A DNA stretch of 10,011 nucleotides from Bryobacterales bacterium (lineage in GTDB: Bacteria > Cyanobacteriota > Vampirovibrionia > Obscuribacterales > Obscuribacteraceae), in contig CAJCHQ010000920.1 in the NCBI GenBank assembly GCA_903970295.1, forward strand, positions 1 through 10,011. The letters are read 5' to 3'. The notes beneath the pieces were generated by a model. It had not been told where the DNA came from, made no database searches, and saw only the letters and a program-made list of their open reading frames with translations. A program made the position numbers and the translations under genes. Below, piece by piece: positions 1 through 6,419 of the stretch (the stretch's first letter is position 1; each line of letters starts with the position of its first letter).

Positions 1-33
1 GTATTTCGCGAACTTAAATGCCCGGCAGCGGTA

Positions 34-624
34 TTACGCAGACTCGAGCCTGGTCGACGCAGGCTGATCTACCGCATAGCCACCACATGTGGAGAGGACA
101 CTCGCACGAAATTCAGCCTGCCCAGACTCAGAATTGACTGCGGCAGCCATAGCCAGCTGCACGGCGGAAAGAATGCAGATCTTCTTCATGCGAGCAAAAT
201 TGAGAATCTCGGGGCCATGACCGTCTCTTTTCGTGACGATTATTCCCTTCAACTCCGGACCATAGCTAGTCCAATATTTGGTTATAGCCATAGCCATATG
301 CCCCAGCGCCACGCGATCGGCATCGTCAGTCACGTAGACAATGGCTTCGTGCTTTGATGTCGTGGGGTCACTGAGAAGCAGCCAGGCACTACTCTCGATT
401 TGTTTGAAGCTAACGCCTGGAGCAATGAAAAGGAGCCACGAACTATCCGCCCTGGCTGGCGGTGGCAGGACCTGATTCGGTTGCCAACCAAAATGGGAGA
501 AGAAATCCAGAACGGACGCTCTCAGCTCAGCTGAGACTTGCGGGGTGTCAGTCGTGTTCTCGACAGGTTGTGCGTCCTCCACCGATCGCTTCTCCAGGTT
601 AGAAACTAAGGCAGTCATCTCCAT
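34..624 (-). CDS. Hypothetical protein, 196 aa, possible remote Mrr-like nuclease fold
   Basis: I do not recognise this protein. The reading frame stays open back to 825, but the ATG at 624 is the better start. It has an AGGA about 10 bases upstream, and the frame before it is Arg/Ser-rich, unlike folded protein, and would run into the opposing gene. Residues 1-35 look disordered. Residues 60-160 look like a compact alpha/beta domain with hydrophobic strands (WLLFIAPG, EAIVYVTD, GIIVTKR) and a helix around 105-120. The stretch at 127-158 (GIIVTKRDGHGPEILNFARM, then KKICIL) resembles the GIFVTTS-type strand, helix and strand near the end of Mrr-like nuclease domains. The usual D...QxK catalytic residues are not evident, so this is a fold-level guess only. 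There is no signal peptide or membrane segment. The gene diverges from the membrane-export cluster that starts at 738. Confidence 0.6.
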   Translation of the reverse strand: MEMTALVSNLEKRSVEDAQPVENTTDTPQVSAELRASVLDFFSHFGWQPNQVLPPPARADSSWLLFIAPGVSFKQIESSAWLLLSDPTTSKHEAIVYVTDDADRVALGHMAMAITKYWTSYGPELKGIIVTKRDGHGPEILNFARMKKICILSAVQLAMAAAVNSESGQAEFRASVLSTCGGYAVDQPASTRLESA

Positions 625-716
625 CTTACCAATTCCTGGGATGACCGTGGGACAGGAATGTCGGGATTCCGGCACCGATTTGCCCGGAGAGAGAAATTCA
701 GTTGCTTGTTCTCGTC

Positions 717-722
717 TATAAT
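717..722 (+). promoter_or_regulatory. Candidate -10 box (TATAAT) for the exporter cluster
   Basis: This is a perfect TATAAT in the gap between the divergent genes, 15 bases before the ATG at 738 and 27 before the ATG at 750. No good -35 box lies 16-18 bases upstream (694-699 reads AAATTC), and there is no TG extension. If it is used, transcription would begin near 729. That excludes a start codon at 702 and gives a very short leader for the ATG at 738, or about 20 bases for the one at 750. Confidence 0.35.
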
Positions 723-737
723 TGCGATTCCGCACCC

Positions 738-1106
738 ATGGACGCCCTGATGAATCACCCCTACTTAGACTTTCGCGATGCCTTGATCCAACTCGTTGAG
801 GAAGACTCCAATCTGGATTACACACCCGTGCGCGAGGACGAGGGCTTTGTCACTCTAGATGAGTTGGCGTGTCACTACCTTCACCAGGATGAAGACGAAG
901 AAGAGACATTATCGATCTTCCTTCTCAGCGCCACCGAAACGATTCGCGAAAAACACGGACACCCGGCGCGAGTTTACTGCCTTAGCGGCAGCGATTGGAC
1001 ATCAGTTCCGTCCGGAAAATTTCCAGATATATCGAGTAAACAGTTAGCGAGTGAATGTATCGATAGCCTGATCAAATTAAATGCAATGACGAAAGGGGAG
1101 TCATGA
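738..1106 (+). CDS. Small acidic hypothetical protein, first gene of exporter cluster
   Basis: This is a soluble protein of about 122 residues that I do not recognise. The frame is open from 702, but a TATAAT box at 717-722 lies inside that extension, so I chose the ATG at 738; the ATG at 750 is also possible. Neither has a clear Shine-Dalgarno. The protein is strongly acidic in its middle (EDEGF..., then HQDEDEEETL around residues 54-63) and mixed alpha/beta in pattern. It lacks a signal peptide and membrane spans. Its stop overlaps the next start as ATGA (1103-1106), so translation of the two is probably coupled, and it may act with the DUF4239 membrane protein. No motif supports a function. 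Confidence 0.65.
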   Translation: MDALMNHPYLDFRDALIQLVEEDSNLDYTPVREDEGFVTLDELACHYLHQDEDEEETLSIFLLSATETIREKHGHPARVYCLSGSDWTSVPSGKFPDISSKQLASECIDSLIKLNAMTKGES

Positions 1107-1903
1107 ACGGTTATTTGTGTTGCTTGGTCTTTGTAATCACAACTACTCTGGCTGCTGTCGCAGGAATGATACTTGTGCGAACGCGGGTCAGTTTAGAGAC
1201 ACTAACTTCCTACCATCAGGTTGCAGGCTACTTGCTTTCAGTGATTGGCACTCTCTATGCTGTCCTGCTCGGATTTGTCGTTGTTGAAGCGATGCAAGAC
1301 ATGCAGGAAGTACGCGGGTTGGTATCACTAGAAGCAAGCGGGCTGGCAAATATCTTCTTGTGTGCCGAGGGTCTGGGCGCAAAGGAAAAAGAACGAATTC
1401 GCACCAATTGCCGCCAGTACGCTGATGAAGTGATCAATGATGAATGGAAGACTTTGGCCGATAAAAGGTATAGCCAGAGAACTTTTCGATCGGCATTCGA
1501 ATTGTGGAAAGAGATCACCGGACTTAATCCAAGCAACGAAAAACAGCAGCTCATACAACAACAAATGCTCACCGAAATTTGTTCGATGACCCAAAATCAT
1601 CGCACTCGCGTGATCAACTCGACCCGCGGGGTTGCCCCTATCATGTGGGTTGCCCTGATTGTCGGCGGTATCTTCACAACTGTGTTTACCTACTTCTTTG
1701 GCATCGCCGACTTGCGAGTGCAGGCAATAATGACGATGCTGGTATCAATTGTTTTATCGCTCAACCTGTGTCTTGTTTTCATCTTCGGCAATCCGATGTT
1801 GACAGATCTCGGCGTTAAACCGGGACCGTTCCAACTCGACCTGGTTATCTTCGAAAATTTTGAACGCGGAGATATGCCTGAGGCACACCCAATTCATAAC
1901 TGA
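1103..1903 (+). CDS. DUF4239 (bestrophin-like) four-helix membrane protein
   Basis: This 266-residue integral membrane protein matches the DUF4239 family pattern. It has two N-terminal spans (about residues 4-25 and 40-61), a cytosolic-type charged helical region of about 115 residues, then two spans (177-199 and 206-228). After the last span comes the family's C-terminal signature region, FGNPMLTDLGVKPGPF (228-243). The second span carries the typical AGYLLSVIGTLYAVLLGF stretch. DUF4239 proteins are described as bestrophin-like, meaning a distant resemblance to anion channels, but their activity is not established. The ATG at 1103 sits behind AAAGGGGAG (1092-1100) and overlaps the preceding stop by 4 bases. 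The ABC exporter follows 30 bases later, so the three genes are probably one operon. Confidence 0.85.
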   Translation: MNGYLCCLVFVITTTLAAVAGMILVRTRVSLETLTSYHQVAGYLLSVIGTLYAVLLGFVVVEAMQDMQEVRGLVSLEASGLANIFLCAEGLGAKEKERIRTNCRQYADEVINDEWKTLADKRYSQRTFRSAFELWKEITGLNPSNEKQQLIQQQMLTEICSMTQNHRTRVINSTRGVAPIMWVALIVGGIFTTVFTYFFGIADLRVQAIMTMLVSIVLSLNLCLVFIFGNPMLTDLGVKPGPFQLDLVIFENFERGDMPEAHPIHN

Positions 1904-1921
1904 TTCCGCCTTTTCGATCGA

Positions 1922-1927
1922 AGGAGG
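1922..1927 (+). promoter_or_regulatory. Strong ribosome binding site deciding a TTG start
   Basis: AGGAGG stands 6 bases before the TTG at 1934. No ATG or GTG in that frame is as well placed, so this site supports TTG as the exporter's start. An upstream CCTT (1909-1912) could pair with AAGG (1921-1924) and partly cover the site, but the stem is only 4 bp. Confidence 0.75.
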
Positions 1928-1933
1928 CTAACT

Positions 1934-3940
1934 TTGAGTGATAGCAATTCGGAAAACGCAAAAGATAAAGCGGCATCCAAAAGCTGGGGGGAACGCCTCA
2001 AAGAAGTGCTCAAGGTGCTCGGTGCAACACCAAGGGCGTTCGCTTTAGTGTGGAGCGTGCATCCTCTCTACACTAGTATTTTGATCATTTTGAATGTCTT
2101 CTTCGGCGTATTTCCACTCGGGCAAGCATTTATAACAAAAATGCTCGTCGATGCGATTGTCGCGGCAGTTTCGCTTAAACCAGGAGCTGGAACAATTATT
2201 GCCCACCTGCCGTTCGCTATCAATATTTTGTTGTCTGCCAAAATTGCCGGCATTTTATTTCTGCTTGGCTTAATGGGTGCAGCCGAGCTCTTATCCGGGC
2301 TGCTCCATCCAGCACTGGGCTTCGTCACCGAACAACTAGGCGAGCTTGTCAATTTCGAAATAAATTCCAGGATCCTGCGCAAAAGCAATAGTTTTGTGGA
2401 CATCACAATGTTCGAAACGCCCAAATTCTATGACCTTTTGCAAAAAGCGAAAAGCGAGGCTGGTTACCGGCCTATGAGTATGATTTCGCAGTCAGGGCAA
2501 GCCGCTCGTTATGCTGTTGGACTGTTTTCGATGATTCTTGTGCTATCCACTCTCAGCCCGCTGGTGGTCGTGGCGTTAATAGTCATATCGGCTCCGTATC
2601 TATACACATCGTTTAGAAATCAGCGTGACACTTGGCGGCTCGCATCATGGGAGACGCCTGAGGTTCGCAAACTGTGGTACTACAACACCTGCTTGACGAA
2701 CGAATACATGGCAAAAGAGATACGTTTATTTGGCCTTGGCGATTTCTTCTTCAACAGATATCGCCAGAAATTTTCGGAATTTCGAGAAAGGCACCGCAAG
2801 ATCTCGATCAAGCATTGGCAAGGTGACACCGCCTTAAGTGTTTTGTCGGTCATAGGTCATATCGGAGCTTACGCTTATGTCGCAATCAACGCGATCATGG
2901 GGCTGATCAGCCTGGGCAGTTTAACCCTGTACACAAGCGCTATCGAGAGCATTCGCGGACAGGTTAACAATCTGATTTACTCTCTCTCTCAGATCTATAA
3001 AAACAATCTCTTCATCAACGAGCTTTACGAATTTCTAGAGCTGCCGGAGACGATGACAGTCAAACCGAAAGCACTGGCAAGAACGATCTCGTTTCCATTA
3101 GAGCAAGGAATCGAGTTCCGCAACGTATCATTCAAATATGACAGAGGCGAACAGAACGTGCTGACTGATCTGAGCCTCGTGCTGGCCCCAGGCAAATCCG
3201 TTGCCTTAGTCGGCGAAAACGGCGCCGGCAAAACAACTCTTGTAAAACTGTTATCGCGCCTTTACGATCCCACCGCTGGTGAGATTTTAATTGATGGTGT
3301 CGATCTGCGCGACTGCGATCTCGACAACTGGCGCTCCCATCTGGGTGTCATTTTCCAAGATTATGCCCACTACCATATGACCGCTCAGGAGAACGTAGGC
3401 GTTGGTCAGGTCAGTCAAATCGAAAATTACGAACTGGTCAAAGTTGCAGCCGACAGGGGTGGTGCAAAATCGGTTGTAGAAAAGCTCAAGCATGGGTATG
3501 ACACTACCCTCGGTGGCTGGTACGGAGATCCTAGCATGGATGAATCAGCCGAATTGTCGGGCGGTGAGTGGCAAAAAATAGCACTTTCGAGAGCGTTCAT
3601 GAGATCGCGGCACTTTGCTGAAGATGATTTGACCGACAAAAAAGATTGGAGCGAGGTCCTAGACAATGATTTTCGCGAGGCCGGGTTCCTGATCTTGGAC
3701 GAACCAACTGCCGCCCTTGACGCAAGCGCTGAGCACGATGTCTACCAGCGCTTCAAAGAACTCACTGCCGGCAAGATCACCCTGTTAATTTCACACCGAT
3801 TCTCGACGGTGCGCATGGCTGATACAATTATTGTGCTGGAAAATGGAGCGATTACCGAGTCAGGCACTCACGATGAGCTGATGGCTCTAAATGGAACTTA
3901 TGAGCGACTTTATACATTGCAGGCGGAACAATATAAATAG
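1934..3940 (+). CDS. ABC exporter half-transporter (fused membrane and ATPase domains)
   Basis: This 668-residue protein has a membrane domain followed by a nucleotide-binding domain, and would work as a homodimer or heterodimer in the inner membrane. Spans are visible near residues 38-60, 97-120, 193-224 (two) and 302-328. The ATPase domain has Walker A GENGAGKTT (427-435), Q-loop Gln475, signature LSGGEWQ (541-547), Walker B FLILDE with catalytic Glu590, D-loop AALD (593-596) and H-loop His621. All key residues are intact. The FQDY, SGGEWQKIALSRAF and ISHRFSTVRMAD stretches place it with exporter-type ABC proteins of the lantibiotic/multidrug kind; the substrate cannot be told. Oddly, 37 residues separate the signature from Walker B where about 12 are usual, giving an acidic insertion around 559-583. 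There is no peptidase domain. The start is TTG with a perfect AGGAGG. The gene probably shares an operon with the DUF4239 gene. Confidence 0.9.
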   Translation: MSDSNSENAKDKAASKSWGERLKEVLKVLGATPRAFALVWSVHPLYTSILIILNVFFGVFPLGQAFITKMLVDAIVAAVSLKPGAGTIIAHLPFAINILLSAKIAGILFLLGLMGAAELLSGLLHPALGFVTEQLGELVNFEINSRILRKSNSFVDITMFETPKFYDLLQKAKSEAGYRPMSMISQSGQAARYAVGLFSMILVLSTLSPLVVVALIVISAPYLYTSFRNQRDTWRLASWETPEVRKLWYYNTCLTNEYMAKEIRLFGLGDFFFNRYRQKFSEFRERHRKISIKHWQGDTALSVLSVIGHIGAYAYVAINAIMGLISLGSLTLYTSAIESIRGQVNNLIYSLSQIYKNNLFINELYEFLELPETMTVKPKALARTISFPLEQGIEFRNVSFKYDRGEQNVLTDLSLVLAPGKSVALVGENGAGKTTLVKLLSRLYDPTAGEILIDGVDLRDCDLDNWRSHLGVIFQDYAHYHMTAQENVGVGQVSQIENYELVKVAADRGGAKSVVEKLKHGYDTTLGGWYGDPSMDESAELSGGEWQKIALSRAFMRSRHFAEDDLTDKKDWSEVLDNDFREAGFLILDEPTAALDASAEHDVYQRFKELTAGKITLLISHRFSTVRMADTIIVLENGAITESGTHDELMALNGTYERLYTLQAEQYK

Positions 3941-3950
3941 AAGGGGTCTT

Positions 3951-4862
3951 TCAGAGAACGACCATACCCTGATAAGCTCCATGTATGCCGGTGGCCAAAT
4001 GCTTCCAAGCCGTGGCACCAGCGCTAGAGAACCAGAGACTGCCACCAGAATCAACGATAGCCGCATGATTATTGCCGGCTGCTATATGTCCTGTGTCAAC
4101 TTTGCCGTCGAGCCAATCAGGTAATCCATCGCGCACATGCTCGATGGAGTTGCCACCAATTCGCCAGCGCCAGATCTGTGAGCGATGCGTGAAAGGGTCA
4201 TGCTGCACACTAAAAAGGACCACGTGCTCCAGAATCGCAACCGCCAGACCATGAGTTTCTTCGAGTCCGTCTGCCAACAAACGCCAATTGAGTCCACCAT
4301 CTTCACTTACACACAAGCCAAGCGCCACGGCCGCTGCGACGATATTGGGCAAAGAAGAATGCGCCTGCACTTCATGAACATCGTGCATGATTGGAATTGT
4401 TGGCGCCCAGGTTTGCCCACCATCCGCGGAGCGCGGTATGCCACCAACATGAACTGCTGCCATAATCGCGCCACCGTCAGCCGTGGCTGTCATGCTTCGA
4501 ATGCCAAGCGGTGGTCCCTGGGCAAACCAATCACTTCGACCTGGTGTTGCATCAAATCCAGACAAGCGCTCAGCCACTCCGTCTGCTGAGAGCCGCACGA
4601 GGTGAGGACCAGCCGTACTACCAAAAAGCCGCCCTCGAGATGAAAGAAGCGACTCGAGAGCGACTGAACTCGTTAACACACGTGTCCATTCTCCGTTCGG
4701 ATGGCGCCGCCGCACTTCGTTGTCATCGATCAAAGCAAGACAAGTGAGCGCACTCTCTGCAGCCATCGCACAAATACGTCGTCCAGACAATTCGACGACA
4801 CCTTCACTCGAATCATCGAAAGTCCGGCAACCGGAGTCAGTTCCAATCAGGATCACGGTCAT
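3951..4862 (-). CDS. Asp-box (BNR-like) beta-propeller protein
   Basis: This 303-residue protein has repeated Asp-box motifs: SADGGQTW (145-152), SEDGGLNW (186-193) and a degenerate SSAGATAW (279-286). They are spaced about 40 or more residues apart and each is followed by a short strand. These mark sialidase/YCF48-type beta-propellers. Nothing shows the catalytic Arg triad and Tyr of true sialidases, so a binding or scaffold role is likelier than glycosidase activity. There is no signal peptide; the protein starts MTVILIGTDS and is probably cytosolic. The ATG at 4862 has only a weak ribosome site, and a TATGAT (4890-4895) upstream has no good -35. Its end lies 10 bases from the end of the converging exporter gene, with no clear terminator between them. 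Confidence 0.8.
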   Translation of the reverse strand: MTVILIGTDSGCRTFDDSSEGVVELSGRRICAMAAESALTCLALIDDNEVRRRHPNGEWTRVLTSSVALESLLSSRGRLFGSTAGPHLVRLSADGVAERLSGFDATPGRSDWFAQGPPLGIRSMTATADGGAIMAAVHVGGIPRSADGGQTWAPTIPIMHDVHEVQAHSSLPNIVAAAVALGLCVSEDGGLNWRLLADGLEETHGLAVAILEHVVLFSVQHDPFTHRSQIWRWRIGGNSIEHVRDGLPDWLDGKVDTGHIAAGNNHAAIVDSGGSLWFSSAGATAWKHLATGIHGAYQGMVVL

Positions 4863-4909
4863 AATAAGTGCGCCCAGTTCAGAGAACTTATCATACTATT
4901 CGAGAATGA

Positions 4910-4959
4910 CTGCGTCCTCACATCCGCGGCATCTTTTTCCGTGGAGAGAAAGAACGCAG
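4910..4959. repeat. Imperfect inverted repeat in the gap before the propeller gene
   Basis: CTGCGT (4910-4915) pairs with ACGCAG (4954-4959), CTC (4917-4919) with GAG (4946-4948), and CCGCGG (4924-4929) with CCGTGG (4939-4944), leaving a 9-base loop. In plus-strand RNA the odd pair is G-U; in minus-strand RNA, the strand of both flanking genes, it is an A-C mismatch. No T-run follows on the minus strand, so it is not a classic intrinsic terminator. It lies in the 131-base gap between the ferritin-like and propeller genes and could be an mRNA structure, or chance. Confidence 0.3.
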
Positions 4960-4993
4960 CCATCAGGTCACAGCCTTTAGCCGAATTATGAAA

Positions 4994-5530
4994 TTAGTTC
5001 ATCGAACCGAGCAAATTGGCGAGATCATCAGCATGTTCTTCTTCGTTCGCCAGGATGTCTTCAAGCATGCGACGAGTAGTCGGATCCTTCTCACCAATGT
5101 AGCGAATAATTTCACCGTACGAATCAATAGCAATTCGCTCAGCAACCAGGTCTTCCTTGATCATATCGATCAGAGATTTGCCTTCGACATATTCTGAATG
5201 ACTTCTACTGAGCAAACCGGCTGGGTTCAAATCAGGCTCGCCACCGAGCTGCGTGATTCGCAAACCAATTCGGTCAGCGTGCTCTTGCTCTTCGCCGGCG
5301 TGCTCTGCGAATTCCTGGGCAACCGACTCGGAGTTGATTCCTTTTGCCATCATCCAGTGTCGCTTGTACCGAAGGACACATACTATCTCAGTCGCCAGCG
5401 AGGCATTCAGCAGTTTGATGATCGTTTCCCGGTCGCCTTGATAAGCTTCCGTCACGGCGCCTTCCTCAATGTGCTGCCGGGCGCGTGTTCTAATTGCTTC
5501 CAGGTCCATTACAAAATCACTTTTAATCAT
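4994..5530 (-). CDS. Bacterioferritin-like diiron protein (four-helix bundle)
   Basis: This 178-residue protein belongs to the ferritin-like superfamily, whose members oxidise and store or sequester iron. All six ligands expected from bacterioferritin alignment are present: Glu48, Glu81-x-x-His84 (in EEQEHAD), Glu131, and Glu163-x-x-His166 (in NEEEHADDL). In bacterioferritin the haem-binding Met follows the second Glu (EMKH); here that place is Gln82 (EQEH), so haem binding at that site is unlikely. The length is close to the roughly 160 residues of bacterioferritin, with an extra N-terminal helix of about 30 residues. I chose the ATG at 5530 because GAGG lies 5 bases before it; the frame runs 14 codons further, to 5572, with no support. 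A non-storage role such as an oxidase or stress protein is also possible. The upstream gene on this strand ends 86 bases away. Confidence 0.85.
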   Translation of the reverse strand: MIKSDFVMDLEAIRTRARQHIEEGAVTEAYQGDRETIIKLLNASLATEIVCVLRYKRHWMMAKGINSESVAQEFAEHAGEEQEHADRIGLRITQLGGEPDLNPAGLLSRSHSEYVEGKSLIDMIKEDLVAERIAIDSYGEIIRYIGEKDPTTRRMLEDILANEEEHADDLANLLGSMN

Positions 5531-5616
5531 ACTCGCCTCTTGGTGTTGACTATCGCCCCGGGTTGGACGCAAGCAGGCCCGAAAAGTGCCCGAGCTGATC
5601 GGGACAGCCCCAAAAG

Positions 5617-6291
5617 CTATTCTCTCTGCCGCGACTGTTCCAATTGTTCCTGATCGCGCCTTTCCTGCTCCTGCCTGTCAGCCTCTTGTTGTCGTTGTGT
5701 TTCTTCACGCTCTACGTCTTGCTGCTGTTGTTGCATCTCTTGCTGTTGCTTCTCTTCTTCCTGTTGGGCCGCCTCATCTTGCTGTCCGGAAGCATCGGGC
5801 TGCGGGCTTAATCCCGGAATTCCAAGTTGTGGAGCGGGTTCGGCTTCGCTGTGCCCATCAGCGAATCCGACGAATGCCCAGCCTCTGCCTCTGGCATCCG
5901 TGCCGCTGCCAAAGCCGCGCGAGTCGATGCTAGATCTGCGCATTTCGCTCCATCCGCCCTTGGGCATATAAATGCGGCGCACCTGACCATCAACAGTATC
6001 GACATCGAGCGGTAAATTTTGCCCCGCAGGGATGCGCACGAGTATCGTCGTCGTGCCGAAATAACCGACTGGTTGATACGCCGACTCATCTTCTGCAGTG
6101 GCCGGATCATCAACTGGACGCCTGAAAGGCTTACGCACAGTAGGATGAGTGCCGTCACCTGGCGAAACCTGCACAATCTCACCGGGGGCCACCGAGCTAA
6201 TTTCTTGGTGACTGCCACCGCAAGCCGTCGCACAAAACAGGACGAGCAAAGCAAAACTATTGAGCTTGGAAATCAAGACCGGTTGACTCAT
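5617..6291 (-). CDS. Probable lipoprotein with glutamine/glutamate-rich tail
   Basis: This 224-residue protein has a lipoprotein signal peptide: MSQPVLISKLN, a hydrophobic core (SFALLVLF), then a lipobox-like ATAC with Cys24 as the likely lipidated residue. The mature part has a predicted beta-rich region (about 75-145) with VGYFGTTTILVRIPAG and RRIYMPKGGW, ending in WAFVGFADGHSE. From about 169 to the end it is a low-complexity Q/E/R tail with roughly 20 glutamines, likely an extended charged helix or coiled coil. FADGH resembles the end of secreted H-X9-DG-type proteins, but the required His is missing, so I do not assign that family. I know no function for it. It follows pnkp after 128 bases and may have its own promoter. 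Confidence 0.75.
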   Translation of the reverse strand: MSQPVLISKLNSFALLVLFCATACGGSHQEISSVAPGEIVQVSPGDGTHPTVRKPFRRPVDDPATAEDESAYQPVGYFGTTTILVRIPAGQNLPLDVDTVDGQVRRIYMPKGGWSEMRRSSIDSRGFGSGTDARGRGWAFVGFADGHSEAEPAPQLGIPGLSPQPDASGQQDEAAQQEEEKQQQEMQQQQQDVEREETQRQQEADRQEQERRDQEQLEQSRQRE

Positions 6292-6365
6292 TCTGCACCC
6301 GCATCTATCGAATACGCCGCCGCACCAGTCAGACCCATCACTCTCGAATGCCGGCGAATTTTCAG

Positions 6366-6394
6366 ATTATCCCCCATTTTCGAGCGGCTTTCAC
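6366..6394 (-). promoter_or_regulatory. Candidate promoter for the lipoprotein gene
   Basis: On the minus strand GTGAAA (6389-6394; 4 of 6 to TTGACA) and GATAAT (6366-6371; 5 of 6 to TATAAT) stand 17 bases apart. Transcription would start near 6359, giving a leader of about 70 bases before the ATG at 6291. If real, the lipoprotein gene can be expressed apart from the hen1-pnkp operon. Confidence 0.35.
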
Positions 6395-6419
6395 GTTTTC
6401 AGATCGAAACGTCTAATCG

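Noticed and set aside
625..825. N-terminal extension of the leftmost minus-strand gene up to 825
   Set aside because: It is low-complexity and Arg/Ser-rich, overlaps the promoter and start of the opposing gene, and has no ribosome site; ATG 624 is better supported.
1909..1924. Stem CCTT/AAGG covering part of the exporter ribosome site
   Set aside because: Four base pairs around a self-complementary loop are too weak to argue for translational control.
3941..3950. Bidirectional terminator between the converging exporter and propeller genes
   Set aside because: Only 10 bases separate the genes, and the best stem (TCT/AGA scale) is negligible.
5589..5603. Hairpin CCCGA-GCTGA-TCGGG after the lipoprotein gene as a terminator
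   Set aside because: The stem is only 5 bp and on the minus strand is followed by CACTTTT, a poor T-run; too weak to annotate.
5586..5933. Open frame on the plus strand opposite the lipoprotein
   Set aside because: It is a shadow of the Q/E-rich coding region on the other strand, with no ribosome site or recognisable protein character.
6359..6404. Direct repeat TTTTCAGAT (6359-6367 and 6396-6404)
   Set aside because: Only nine bases, two copies, in an AT-richer gap; not enough to call an operator.
6393..6412. Hairpin ACGTTT...AAACGT just after the pnkp stop
   Set aside because: The 6-bp stem is AT-rich with an 8-base loop and no T-run follows on the minus strand; probably chance.
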